Notes: generated by a model not told the origin, from the sequence alone. A stretch of DNA of 8,410 nucleotides from Alphaproteobacteria bacterium (GCA_028281075.1 JANQKO010000624.1:1-8410); one strand, 5' to 3'; counted from the first letter of the stretch, positions 1 to 8,200 are shown. Made by a program: numbers and translations.

Positions 1-1123
<1,123 letters not shown>

Positions 1124-1131
1124 GCGAGCAG

Positions 1132-1138
1132 CCCCTCT
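1132..1138 (-). promoter_or_regulatory. Ribosome binding site that fixes the GTG start of mccA
   Basis: AGAGGGG on the minus strand lies 8 nt before the GTG at 1123 and overlaps the TAG stop of mccB (1137-1139). It is the best Shine-Dalgarno match near this junction and supports GTG as the start, with translation of mccA coupled to termination of mccB. Confidence 0.65.
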
Positions 1139-2744
1139 ACATCCGAAAGACGCCGAACCGGGACGGCTCGATCGGCGCGTTCAGCGCCCCCGAGATGGCC
1201 AGGCCCAGCACGTTCCGCGTTTCCGCCGGATCGATGATGCCGCCGTCCCACAGCCGCGCGCTGGCGAAGTAAGGCGAGCTCTGGGCCTCGAACTGGTCGA
1301 TGATCGGCTGCTTGAACGCGGCCTCGGCGTCGTCGCTCCAGGTTTCGCCGCGGACCTCGATGTTGGCGCGGCGCACGGTCGCCAGCACGCCCGCCGCCTG
1401 TTCGGCGCCCATCAGCGCCAGGCGCGCGCTGGGCCACATCCACAGCATGCGCGGGCCATAGGCGCGGCCGCACATGCCGTAATTGCCGGCGCCGTAGGAA
1501 CCGCCGATGACGACGGTGAACTTCGGCACCGACGTGGTGCTGACCGCCGTCACCAGCTTGGCGCCGTCCTTGGCGATGCCGCCCGCCTCGTATTTCCGGC
1601 CGACCATGAAGCCGCTGATGTTCTGCAGGAACAGCAGCGGAATGCCGCGCTGGCTGCACAGCTCGATGAAATGCGCGCCCTTCACCGCCGATTCGGAGAA
1701 CAAAATGCCGTTGTTGGCCAGGATGCCGACGGGATAGCCCCAGACATGGGCGAAACCGCAGACCAGCGTCTGGCCATAGAGCTTCTTGAACTCGTCGAAG
1801 TCGCTGCCGTCGACGATGCGGGCGATCACCTCGTGCACGTCGTAGGGGATGCGCACGTCGTCCGGCAGCACGCCATAGAGCTCGCCCGGGTCGTAGGCCG
1901 GCGGCGCCGGCGGCCGGACCTCCAGCGAATGGCGTTTCGGCCGGTTCAGGCCGGCGACGATATCGCGCGCGATCGACAGCGCGTGGTGGTCGTTCACGGC
2001 GTAGTGGTCGGTGACGCCGGAAACGCGCGAATGCACGTCGGCGCCGCCCAGCTCTTCCGGCGTCACTTCCTCGCCCGTCGCCGCCTTCACCAGCGGCGGC
2101 CCGCCCAGGAAGATCGTGCCCTGCTGCCGCACGATGATGCTTTCGTCGGACATGGCCGGCACGTAGGCGCCGCCGGCCGTGCAGGACCCCATGACGACGG
2201 CGATCTGCGGGATGCCGCGGGCCGACATGTTGGCCTGGTTGAAGAAGATGCGGCCGAAATGCTCGCGGTCGGGAAAGACATCCGGCCATTCCGGCAGGTT
2301 GGCGCCGCCCGAATCCACCAGGTAGATGCACGGCAGGCTGTTCTGCAGCGCCACTTCCTGGGCCCGCAGGTGCTTCTTCACAGTCAGCGCGTAGTAGGTG
2401 CCGCCCTTCACCGTGGCGTCGTTGGCGACGATGACGCATTCGCGGCCCGACACCCGGCCGATGCCGGTAATGATGCCGGCGCACGGCACCTCGTCGTCAT
2501 AGAGACCGTAGGCGGCGAGCTGGGAAAATTCCAGGAACGGCGCGCCGGGATCGACCAGCGCCCGCACCCGGTCACGCGGCAGCAGCTTGCCCCGGCCGAG
2601 GTGCCGCTTGCGGCTGCGTTCGCCGCCGCCGAGCTTCAGCTTGCCGATGACGGCCTTCAGCTCGGCGAGCTGCGTGACCATCCGGTCGTGGTTCTTCCGG
2701 TAGGCGGGATCGCGCGTATCGATCTTGCTGGCAATGACGCTCAT
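1137..2744 (-). CDS. mccB: 3-methylcrotonyl-CoA carboxylase, carboxyltransferase (beta) subunit
   Basis: The 535-residue carboxyltransferase subunit moves CO2 from carboxybiotin to 3-methylcrotonyl-CoA, giving 3-methylglutaconyl-CoA in leucine breakdown. Two crotonase-fold halves are visible. The N-terminal half carries VDSGGANLPEWPDVFPDR (143-160), GSCTAGGAYVPAMSDE (186-201) and GTIFLGGPPLVKAATGEE (209-226). The C-terminal half carries NNGILFSESAVKGAHFIELC (344-363), QNISGFMVGRKYE (374-386) and GGSYGAGNYGMCGRAYGPR (414-432). The C-terminal GVFRM and the length fit the MCC beta family closely (human MCCC2, Pseudomonas LiuB), better than propionyl-CoA carboxylase. The ATG at 2744 is preferred to an in-frame TTG at 2762 because MSVIASKIDT matches the family N-terminus; its Shine-Dalgarno is poor (GGAG 12 nt away). 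It lies 69 nt downstream of the isomerase-like gene and 13 nt before mccA. Geranyl-CoA carboxylase is a less likely alternative. Confidence 0.95.
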   Translation of the reverse strand: MSVIASKIDTRDPAYRKNHDRMVTQLAELKAVIGKLKLGGGERSRKRHLGRGKLLPRDRVRALVDPGAPFLEFSQLAAYGLYDDEVPCAGIITGIGRVSGRECVIVANDATVKGGTYYALTVKKHLRAQEVALQNSLPCIYLVDSGGANLPEWPDVFPDREHFGRIFFNQANMSARGIPQIAVVMGSCTAGGAYVPAMSDESIIVRQQGTIFLGGPPLVKAATGEEVTPEELGGADVHSRVSGVTDHYAVNDHHALSIARDIVAGLNRPKRHSLEVRPPAPPAYDPGELYGVLPDDVRIPYDVHEVIARIVDGSDFDEFKKLYGQTLVCGFAHVWGYPVGILANNGILFSESAVKGAHFIELCSQRGIPLLFLQNISGFMVGRKYEAGGIAKDGAKLVTAVSTTSVPKFTVVIGGSYGAGNYGMCGRAYGPRMLWMWPSARLALMGAEQAAGVLATVRRANIEVRGETWSDDAEAAFKQPIIDQFEAQSSPYFASARLWDGGIIDPAETRNVLGLAISGALNAPIEPSRFGVFRM

Positions 2745-2813
2745 TGCGGGGAAACGCTCCAATGGCGGGCGGACGACGAATTTAGCACGGGCATGCGCGG
2801 GCTGAAGCGGAAT

Positions 2814-3416
2814 TCAGAAGCCGCCCGTCTCCAGCCAGCGGTCGACCATGTCGAGCCGGTCGGTGCCCCAGAACATCTCGCCGTCGACGACGAATGTCGG
2901 CGTGCCGAAGACACCGGCCTCGATGGAGTCCTGAACCCGTTCCTTCAAGCGGTTCTTGACCCCGTCGGTCTCGATCGCCGCCAGCAGGGCATCGGCGTCG
3001 ATGCCCAACGTCGCGGCCTCGCCCGCCACGGCATCCGGCGTCGACATGTTCCGTCCCTCGGCCCAGTGCGCCCGGTAGATCGCCTGTCCGAAACGTTTCG
3101 CCAGACCGGCGTCGTCGTCGGCCAGCCAGGCGAACGCGCGGGCCGCCGGCAGCGGCGCCAGCATGGTGTCATGCGTGACGATCGGGATGCCCATGTAGCG
3201 GGCCGTGCGCGGCACGTCGCGCTTCAGGTACGGCGCCTTCAACGGCGTCTCGTTCAGCGGCCGGATGCCCATGACCTTCAGGGCGTTGATGCCCAGCAGC
3301 ATGGGCCGCCATTCGACCGCGCGGCCGTGCCGGGCGGCGACGGTCTCGATGCCGATCGAGCCGAGATAGCCGTAGGGCGACAGGAAATCGAAATAGAAGT
3401 GAATGGCCGCGGGCAT
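2814..3416 (-). CDS. 2-hydroxychromene-2-carboxylate isomerase / kappa-class GST family protein
   Basis: A 200-residue thioredoxin-fold protein of the DsbA-like HCCA isomerase (NahD)/kappa glutathione transferase family. Evidence: IHFYFDFLSPYGYLG at 5-19, with Ser13 at the position of the family's catalytic serine; MLLGINALKVMG at 39-50; and the signature GVFGTPTFVVDGEMFWGTDRLDM at 168-190. There is no CxxC, so it is not a disulfide oxidoreductase, and there is no signal peptide, so it should be cytoplasmic. Family members use glutathione to isomerise hydroxychromene carboxylates in naphthalene catabolism, but many have unknown substrates and no aromatic-ring genes are seen here. The start is ATG at 3416 because the conserved N-terminus follows directly; an in-frame GTG at 3446 would add ten unconserved residues and overlap the upstream gene. 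It lies 7 nt after the acyl-CoA dehydrogenase stop with a weak Shine-Dalgarno, suggesting translational coupling. Family is confident; substrate is unknown. Confidence 0.88.
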   Translation of the reverse strand: MPAAIHFYFDFLSPYGYLGSIGIETVAARHGRAVEWRPMLLGINALKVMGIRPLNETPLKAPYLKRDVPRTARYMGIPIVTHDTMLAPLPAARAFAWLADDDAGLAKRFGQAIYRAHWAEGRNMSTPDAVAGEAATLGIDADALLAAIETDGVKNRLKERVQDSIEAGVFGTPTFVVDGEMFWGTDRLDMVDRWLETGGF

Positions 3417-3423
3417 CCGCGCG

Positions 3424-4563
3424 CTACCGGCCGGCGGCGATTTCACGGGCGATCACCATTTTCTGCACATCGCTGGTACCCTCGTAGATCTGGCAGACGC
3501 GGACGTCGCGGTAGATCCGCTCGACCGCGAAGTCGCTGAGATAGCCGTAACCGCCGTGGATCTGGATCGCCGCCGAGCAGACCCGCTCGGCCATTTCCGA
3601 CGCGAACAGCTTCGCCATCGACGCTTCCTTCAGGCTCGGCAGGCCGGCGTCCTTCAGGCCGGCGGCATGCAGGGCCATCTGCCGGGCGACCTCGACCTCG
3701 GTCGCCATGTCGGCCAGGCGGAAGGCGACCGCCTGGTGCTCGATGATCGGCTTGCCGAAGGTCTCGCGTTCCTTGGCGTAGGTCGAGGCGGCTTGAAGCG
3801 CGGCGTCGGCCATGCCGACGGCCTGGGCGGCGATGCCGATGCGGCCGGTCGACAGGTTCGCCAGCGCGATTCTGTAGCCCTCGCCCGGCTGTCCGAGGAT
3901 CATGGCCGGCGGCACCTCGAGATCCTCGAGCTGGATCTGACAGGTATCCGACGCGCGCTGACCCAGCTTCCGCTCCTCGCCGGCGACGACGTAGCCCGGC
4001 GCGTCCGTCGGCGTCAGGAAGCAGGTAATGCCCTTCTTGCCGGCGTCCGGGTCGGTCACGGCGAAGACCATGGCGACCGAGGCGATCCGGCCCGAGGTGA
4101 TGAACTGCTTGGTGCCGTTCAGCACGTACTTGTTGCCGACGAACTTCGCCCGGGTGCGCAGGTTCGCGGCGTCCGAGCCGGCCTGAGGCTCGGTCAGCAG
4201 GAACGCGCCGATCATCTCGCCACGGGCCAGCGGCGCCAGGTATCGGCGCTTCTGCGCGTCGCTGCCGTATTCGGCGATGGCGGCGCAGACCGGCGAATTG
4301 TTTACGCTCATCACGGTCGACGTCGCGCCGTCACCGCCGGCGATCTCCATCAGGGCCAGCACATAGGACACGTGGTCCGCCGCCGCGCCGCCCCATTGAT
4401 CGTCGACGCACATGCCCATCAGACCCAGTTCGCCCATCTTGCGCAGCGTCTCCGCCGGCAGCGCGCCGTCCTGCTCCCAGCGCGCCGCGTGCGGCGCCAG
4501 CTCGGCCCGCGCGAAGTCCCGCGCCATGTCGCGGATCATGCATTGCTCGTCGGTCAGCGGCAT
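3424..4563 (-). CDS. Acyl-CoA dehydrogenase, short/branched-chain type
   Basis: A 379-residue FAD-dependent acyl-CoA dehydrogenase that introduces a 2,3-double bond into an acyl-CoA and passes electrons to ETF. The family signature FLLTEPQAGSDAANLRTRA lies at 121-139, NGTKQFITSG at 149-158, the FAD/dimer segment RETFGKPIIEHQAVAFRLADM at 266-286, and IHGGYGYLSDFAVERIYRD at 335-353. The catalytic base is Glu361 in IYEGTSDVQ, the usual place in short- and medium-chain enzymes and different from Ivd upstream. The overall look fits butyryl-CoA or 2-methylbutyryl/isobutyryl-CoA dehydrogenases; the exact substrate cannot be read from sequence. The ATG at 4563 is favoured over one at 4659, because GAGG lies 5 nt upstream and MPLTDEQ is the normal N-terminus, whereas the longer form would start inside the hydrolase gene. 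The gap to that gene is 25 nt. Confidence 0.93.
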   Translation of the reverse strand: MPLTDEQCMIRDMARDFARAELAPHAARWEQDGALPAETLRKMGELGLMGMCVDDQWGGAAADHVSYVLALMEIAGGDGATSTVMSVNNSPVCAAIAEYGSDAQKRRYLAPLARGEMIGAFLLTEPQAGSDAANLRTRAKFVGNKYVLNGTKQFITSGRIASVAMVFAVTDPDAGKKGITCFLTPTDAPGYVVAGEERKLGQRASDTCQIQLEDLEVPPAMILGQPGEGYRIALANLSTGRIGIAAQAVGMADAALQAASTYAKERETFGKPIIEHQAVAFRLADMATEVEVARQMALHAAGLKDAGLPSLKEASMAKLFASEMAERVCSAAIQIHGGYGYLSDFAVERIYRDVRVCQIYEGTSDVQKMVIAREIAAGR

Positions 4564-4567
4564 CGTG

Positions 4568-4574
4568 TCCTCAA
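4568..4574 (-). promoter_or_regulatory. Ribosome binding site that decides the start of the second acyl-CoA dehydrogenase
   Basis: TTGAGGA on the minus strand, with GAGG 5 nt before the ATG at 4563, in the 25-nt gap after the hydrolase stop. It supports this start over the in-frame ATG 96 nt upstream. Confidence 0.6.
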
Positions 4575-4588
4575 GCCGTCGGTCCGGT

Positions 4589-5347
4589 TCAGGGCAAGGT
4601 GGCGAGAAACGACCGCATGGCGTCGTTGAACGCCGCGGGCTGATGGATGTTGGCGGCATGGCCGGCGTCGGGAATGACGACTTTGACGGCGTTCGGGATC
4701 TTCACCGCCATGTAGTCCGTCGCCGCCAGGAAGTTGGTGTCGTCGGCGCCGACCAGCACCAGCGTCGGCACGGCGATGCCGGGCAGGGAATTGATCACGC
4801 CGGCGTCCCGCTGGGTCAGCATGCCGCGCGCCGCGCGGGCAAGCCCGTCCGCCGATCGGTGCCGCGCCTGTTGCACCTCGTCGCTGCTGCTGAGTGCCGA
4901 CAGGCCGTCGCGGTCGAGCGCGTCGGCGCGGGACAGCGCGTATTTGTTCCAGGCGTCGCGGGCGTCGTCCTTCCTGAAGCCCGGACCGGTGTCGAACAGC
5001 ATCAGCGCCCGCGTCCGCCCGGAATGCGCCAGATGAAAGGCGAGCGAGGAATAGCCGCCGAGCGACAGGCCGCCAATCACCGCCGTGTCGACGCTGCAGT
5101 GATCGAGCAGCGCCGCCATGTCGGCCACGGTGTTGGCCTCCGAATAGAGGCCCTGGTCCTCGGGGTAGTCCGACCGTCCGTGTCCGCGCATGTCCCACAC
5201 GATAACGCGGTGATCTTCGCGCAATGCCGCGACCTGATCGCGCCACATGGTCGAGGCGGCGCTGTAGCCGTGCGTCAGCAAGACCGCAGGCCCACGCCCG
5301 TGATCCTCGAAATAAATCTCGACGCCGTCCCGGTTCAGCTTCGGCAT
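4589..5347 (-). CDS. Alpha/beta-hydrolase fold protein
   Basis: A 252-residue cytoplasmic alpha/beta-hydrolase. The oxyanion-hole motif LLTHGYSAAS is at 23-32, RGHGRSD at 54-60, the nucleophile elbow GLSLGG at 93-98 with Ser95, the likely acid in VGADDTNF (Asp202 or Asp203), and the catalytic histidine in DAGHAANIHQP (His230). The triad is complete, so it should be an active esterase, lactonase or thioesterase. It resembles the broad 3-oxoadipate enol-lactonase-like group, but I cannot name a substrate. No signal peptide is seen. The ATG at 5347 has GGGAG 8 nt upstream and overlaps the end of the cupin gene by 13 nt, indicating co-translation. In this operon it may cleave a CoA thioester, ester or lactone that feeds or drains the acyl-CoA pool; that is inference from neighbours only. 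Confidence 0.88.
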   Translation of the reverse strand: MPKLNRDGVEIYFEDHGRGPAVLLTHGYSAASTMWRDQVAALREDHRVIVWDMRGHGRSDYPEDQGLYSEANTVADMAALLDHCSVDTAVIGGLSLGGYSSLAFHLAHSGRTRALMLFDTGPGFRKDDARDAWNKYALSRADALDRDGLSALSSSDEVQQARHRSADGLARAARGMLTQRDAGVINSLPGIAVPTLVLVGADDTNFLAATDYMAVKIPNAVKVVIPDAGHAANIHQPAAFNDAMRSFLATLP

Positions 5348-5847
5348 GCCGGCCGCTCCCTCTCCGCCTCGTAAGGCGTGCCGTCCTTGTGGACGTAGCG
5401 CTCGACGCCGTCGATCCAGCGCACCAACAGATCGATGTCGGGATAGTCGACCTCGTCGTCGGGCGTGCGGTCGCCGACCTCAAGGTAGCGCGCGTCCCGG
5501 TCCGACCGGTTCAGCAACTGATGCCCGTCGCCCGAGCCGGCGGGAAACCCGGCGCACATGCCCGCCGACAGCACCTGCTCGCCGGCATCGGTCAGCAGCA
5601 CGATCTCTCCGTCCAGCACATAGACGAACTCGTCCTGCCTGCTGTGCCAGTGCCGCTGGGTGGACGCGGCGCCGGGCGGCAGCCGCACCAGATTGACCCC
5701 GAAGTTCGTCAGCCCGGCCGCGTCGCCAAGCTTGCGCTTCTCCCGCCGTTCCACGGCGGTCCGGAAGGGGTCCGGATAGTCGGTGTTCGCGCCGCCCGGC
5801 AGATCGGCCGGATCGACGACGGCATTCCGCGGACGGTCCGACGTCAT
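5335..5847 (-). CDS. Small cupin-domain protein (COG3837-like)
   Basis: A 170-residue single-domain cupin with both conserved motifs intact. Motif 1 is HWHSRQDEFVYVLDGE (66-81), giving metal ligands His66, His68 and Glu73. Motif 2 is GMCAGFPAGSGDGHQLLN (96-113), giving the fourth ligand His109. A complete 3-His/1-Glu site suggests a bound divalent metal, so it may be an enzyme (isomerase, dioxygenase) or a metal-dependent small-molecule binder. A C-terminal tail rich in acidic and aromatic residues (about 127-165) follows the barrel. It looks like the uncharacterised conserved cupins of COG3837. The start codon overlaps the ivd stop (ATGA), and GAGGAG lies 5 nt upstream inside ivd, so it is translated with ivd. 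No signal peptide is seen. Function in leucine catabolism is unknown; the fold is certain, the role is not. Confidence 0.9.
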   Translation of the reverse strand: MTSDRPRNAVVDPADLPGGANTDYPDPFRTAVERREKRKLGDAAGLTNFGVNLVRLPPGAASTQRHWHSRQDEFVYVLDGEIVLLTDAGEQVLSAGMCAGFPAGSGDGHQLLNRSDRDARYLEVGDRTPDDEVDYPDIDLLVRWIDGVERYVHKDGTPYEAERERPACRS

Positions 5848-7016
5848 GCCGTCTCCTCGAACAGCTCGCGGCCGATCAGCATGCGGCGGATCTCGGACGT
5901 GCCGGCGCCGATCTCGTAGAGCTTGGCGTCGCGCAGCAGGCGGCCGGTCGGGTATTCGTTGATGTAGCCGTTGCCGCCCAACGCCTGGATCGCCTCCAGG
6001 GCCATCCAGGTCGCCTTCTCGGCCGCGTAGAGGATCGCGCCGGCGGCGTCCTTGCGCGTGGTCTCGCCCCGGTCGCAGGCCTTGGCGACGGCATAGACGT
6101 AGGCCTTGGTCGCGTTCATCGTCGTGTACATGTCGGCGATCTTGCCCTGCATGAGCTGGAACTCGCCGATCGGACGGCCGAACTGCTCGCGCTCGTGCAC
6201 GTAAGGCACGACCACGTCCATGCAGGCCTGCATGATGCCGACCGGGCCGGCGGCGAGCACCGCGCGCTCGTAGTCGAGGCCCGACATCAGCACGTGCACG
6301 CCCTTGTTGACCTCGCCCAGCACGTTCTCCGCCGGCACCTCGCAGTCCTCGAAGACCAGCTCGCAGGTGTTGGAGCCGCGCATGCCGAGCTTGTCGAGCT
6401 TCTGCGCCGTCGAGAACCCCTTGAAGCCACGCTCGATCAGGAAGGCCGTGATGCCGCGCGGGCCGGCGTCCGGATCGGTCTTGGCGTAGACCACCAGCGT
6501 ATCGGCGTCCGGGCCGTTGGTGATCCACATCTTGCTGCCGTTCAGGATGTAGCGGTCGCCGCGCTTGTCGGCCCTGAGGCGCATGCTGACCACATCGGAG
6601 CCGGCGCCGGGCTCGGACATGGCGAGCGCGCCGATATGCGCGCCCGAGATCAGCTTCGGCAGATAGCGCCGGCGCTGCTCGTCGTTGCCGTTGCGCCGGA
6701 TCTGGTTGACGCAGAGGTTCGAATGGGCGCCGTAGCTCAGGCCGACGGCGGCCGACGCCCGGCTCAGTTCCTCGACCGCGACGACATGCTCCAGATAGCC
6801 CATGCCGGCGCCGCCATATTCCTCCTCGACGGTGATGCCGAGCAGGCCGAGCTCGCCGAACATCGGCCACAGCTCGTGCGGAAAATCGTTCTTCTCGTCG
6901 ATTTCCGCCGCCCGCGGCGCGATATGGTCGGAGGCGAAGGTGGCGACGGTATCGCGCAGCAGGTCGGCCGTCTCGCCGAGGTCGAAGTTCAGGCTGGGTA
7001 ATGCGTTTGGCAGCAT
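5844..7016 (-). CDS. ivd: Isovaleryl-CoA dehydrogenase
   Basis: A 390-residue FAD enzyme oxidising isovaleryl-CoA to 3-methylcrotonyl-CoA in leucine catabolism, with electrons going to ETF. SYGAHSNLCVNQI is at 94-106, AMSEPGAGSDVVSM at 132-145, NGSKMWITNGPDAD at 159-172, and GGNGYINEYPTGRLLRDAKL at 347-366. The diagnostic feature is Glu250 in GLDYERAVLAAGP, matching the relocated catalytic glutamate of human IVD, while the usual position in YEIGAGTSEIRR is Ala371. This separates it from other acyl-CoA dehydrogenases, including the one three genes downstream. Bacteria lack the mitochondrial presequence, and none is seen. The ATG at 7016 gives the normal length; a weak GAGA lies upstream. It is the first gene of the operon, divergent from the monooxygenase, and its product is the substrate of MccAB encoded at the operon's other end. 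Confidence 0.97.
   Translation of the reverse strand: MLPNALPSLNFDLGETADLLRDTVATFASDHIAPRAAEIDEKNDFPHELWPMFGELGLLGITVEEEYGGAGMGYLEHVVAVEELSRASAAVGLSYGAHSNLCVNQIRRNGNDEQRRRYLPKLISGAHIGALAMSEPGAGSDVVSMRLRADKRGDRYILNGSKMWITNGPDADTLVVYAKTDPDAGPRGITAFLIERGFKGFSTAQKLDKLGMRGSNTCELVFEDCEVPAENVLGEVNKGVHVLMSGLDYERAVLAAGPVGIMQACMDVVVPYVHEREQFGRPIGEFQLMQGKIADMYTTMNATKAYVYAVAKACDRGETTRKDAAGAILYAAEKATWMALEAIQALGGNGYINEYPTGRLLRDAKLYEIGAGTSEIRRMLIGRELFEETA
5853..5858 (-). promoter_or_regulatory. Ribosome binding site for the cupin gene, inside the end of ivd
   Basis: GAGGAG on the minus strand, 5 nt before the cupin ATG (5847). It is formed by the codons for the last glutamates of Ivd, and the stop and start codons overlap as ATGA. 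This is the strongest Shine-Dalgarno in the operon and supports tight coupling. Confidence 0.7.
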
Positions 7017-7141
7017 CGACGGGTCTCGTTTGTCTGATCGATCGAGGGCAATGTAACCTAGGCGCGACAGGAAATCATGGTATCGGATCGGCCGTCGCGG
7101 CCGCCGGGCCCGGATCGGGCGTTGAAGGAGTTCGTGTCGCG
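7017..7141. promoter_or_regulatory. Divergent intergenic region between ivd and the monooxygenase
   Basis: The 125 bases must hold the promoter of the minus-strand operon and probably that of the plus-strand monooxygenase gene. I see no convincing sigma-70 box on either strand. The best plus-strand candidate is TTGTCT (7030-7035) with TGTAAC (7052-7057) at 16-nt spacing, which is poor. CGGATCGG occurs twice (7084-7091 and 7111-7118), and there is a 10-bp palindrome CCGGGCCCGG (7104-7113). These are ordinary for such GC-rich DNA. The dyad seen before the TetR gene does not recur here. Confidence 0.45.
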
Positions 7142-8179
7142 ATGACGATTTTGAGTGTGCTGGATCAGTCGCCGATCCGCAGCGGGTTCACGCCGGCCGA
7201 CGCGGTGTCGGAAACGCTCGCGCTGGCCCGGTTCTGCGACCGCCTGGGCTATCACCGCTACTGGCTGGCCGAGCACCACAGCTCCGGCGGCCTCGCCGGC
7301 TCGGCGCCGGAGGTGCTGATAGGCCGGGTCGCGGCGTTGACCGGGAACCTGCGCGTCGGCTCGGGCGGCGTCATGCTCAGCCATTACAGCGCGCTCAAGG
7401 TGGCCGAGAACTTCCGCATGCTGGAAACGCTGTTTCCCGGCCGCATCGATCTGGGGATCGGCCGCGCGCCGGGCAGCGACGGCCGCACGGCGCAGGCGCT
7501 GGCGGCCGGTCCGGGCAAGCTGGGGATCGAGTATTTCCCGAACCAGATCAAGGACCTGGTCGAGTTTCTCAACGACACGATCGAGGCCGGACATCCGTTC
7601 CACGGCATCCATGCCGAGCCCCGCGGCTCGACCAGCCCGCAGGTCTGGCTGCTGGGCTCCAGCGACCAGAGCGCCGCCTACGCGGCCTATTTCGGCCTGC
7701 CGTTCAGCTTCGCCCATTTCATCAACGACGAGGGCGGCGCCGAAGTCATGCAGGCCTATCGGCAGCACTTCGCGGCACAGGGGCACGCGCACCCGCCCGA
7801 GGGCAGCATCGGCGTCTTCGTGATCTGCGCCGAGACCGAGGACGAGGCCGACTATCTGGCGCGGAGCCGGGATCTCTGGCTGCTGAAGCTCAGGACCGGC
7901 CAGCCGGGCCCGATCCCGTCGCCCGAGGCGGGGGCCGCCTACGATTACAACGACCATGAACGGGCCATGGTCCGCTTCAACCGCCGACGCACCATCGCCG
8001 GCACCCCGGACCAGGTGAAGGCGCGGCTGGACGAACTGGCGCGGCGCTACGGCTGCGACGAGCTGGTCGTGGTGACCATCACGCACGATTTCGAGAAACG
8101 CCTGCGGTCCTATGAACTGCTGGCCGAGGCCTTCGACCTCGCCGCCCCCGGCGATACGCCCGCGTCGGCCGTCGGATAG
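7142..8179 (+). CDS. LLM-class (bacterial luciferase-like) flavin-dependent monooxygenase
   Basis: A 345-residue TIM-barrel oxidoreductase of the luciferase-like group 1 family (YhbW/MsnO8-like), expected to use reduced FMN from a separate reductase to oxygenate an unknown substrate. It begins LSVLDQSPIRSGFTPADAV (4-22), the usual start of this group, followed by LGYHRYWLAEHHSSGGLAGS (35-54), RVGSGGVMLSHYSALKVAENF (71-91) and FPGRIDLGIGRAPGSDGRT (98-116). The His-rich AEHH and the GSGGVMLSHYS loop shape the flavin site in the family. The ATG at 7142 is chosen because homologues begin there; GAAGGAG lies 11 nt upstream, a slightly long spacing. An in-frame ATG at 7001 would add 47 unconserved residues and overlap the ivd gene. 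It is divergent from ivd and is followed by a hairpin, so it is probably transcribed alone. The substrate is unknown. Confidence 0.92.
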   Translation: MTILSVLDQSPIRSGFTPADAVSETLALARFCDRLGYHRYWLAEHHSSGGLAGSAPEVLIGRVAALTGNLRVGSGGVMLSHYSALKVAENFRMLETLFPGRIDLGIGRAPGSDGRTAQALAAGPGKLGIEYFPNQIKDLVEFLNDTIEAGHPFHGIHAEPRGSTSPQVWLLGSSDQSAAYAAYFGLPFSFAHFINDEGGAEVMQAYRQHFAAQGHAHPPEGSIGVFVICAETEDEADYLARSRDLWLLKLRTGQPGPIPSPEAGAAYDYNDHERAMVRFNRRRTIAGTPDQVKARLDELARRYGCDELVVVTITHDFEKRLRSYELLAEAFDLAAPGDTPASAVG

Positions 8180-8180
8180 A

Positions 8181-8200
8181 CGCCGGCCGACAGGCCGGCG
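8181..8200 (+). terminator. Perfect GC hairpin after the monooxygenase gene, probable terminator
   Basis: CGCCGGCC (8181-8188), loop GACA, then GGCCGGCG (8193-8200): an 8-bp perfect all-GC stem starting one base after the TAG stop (8177-8179). There is no run of T after it, so it is not a textbook intrinsic terminator. Its position directly behind the stop favours termination or 3'-end protection, and it would separate the monooxygenase transcript from the regulator gene. Confidence 0.5.

Noticed and set aside
2814..3446. The isomerase-like protein as a DsbA-type disulfide oxidoreductase.
   Set aside because: The active-site region reads FLSPYGY with no CxxC, and there is no signal peptide.
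3403..4629. A 408-codon plus-strand frame opposite the second acyl-CoA dehydrogenase.
   Set aside because: Same reasoning: a shadow of a clear acyl-CoA dehydrogenase on the minus strand, with low-complexity composition.
7084..7118. Repeated CGGATCGG and the CCGGGCCCGG palindrome as an operator in the divergent region.
   Set aside because: Short GC-rich repeats of this kind are expected by chance in this base composition, and they are not placed at a convincing promoter.
7001..7141. An N-terminal extension of the monooxygenase from an ATG at 7001.
   Set aside because: The extra 47 residues overlap the ivd start, look non-coding, and the family N-terminus begins at 7142.
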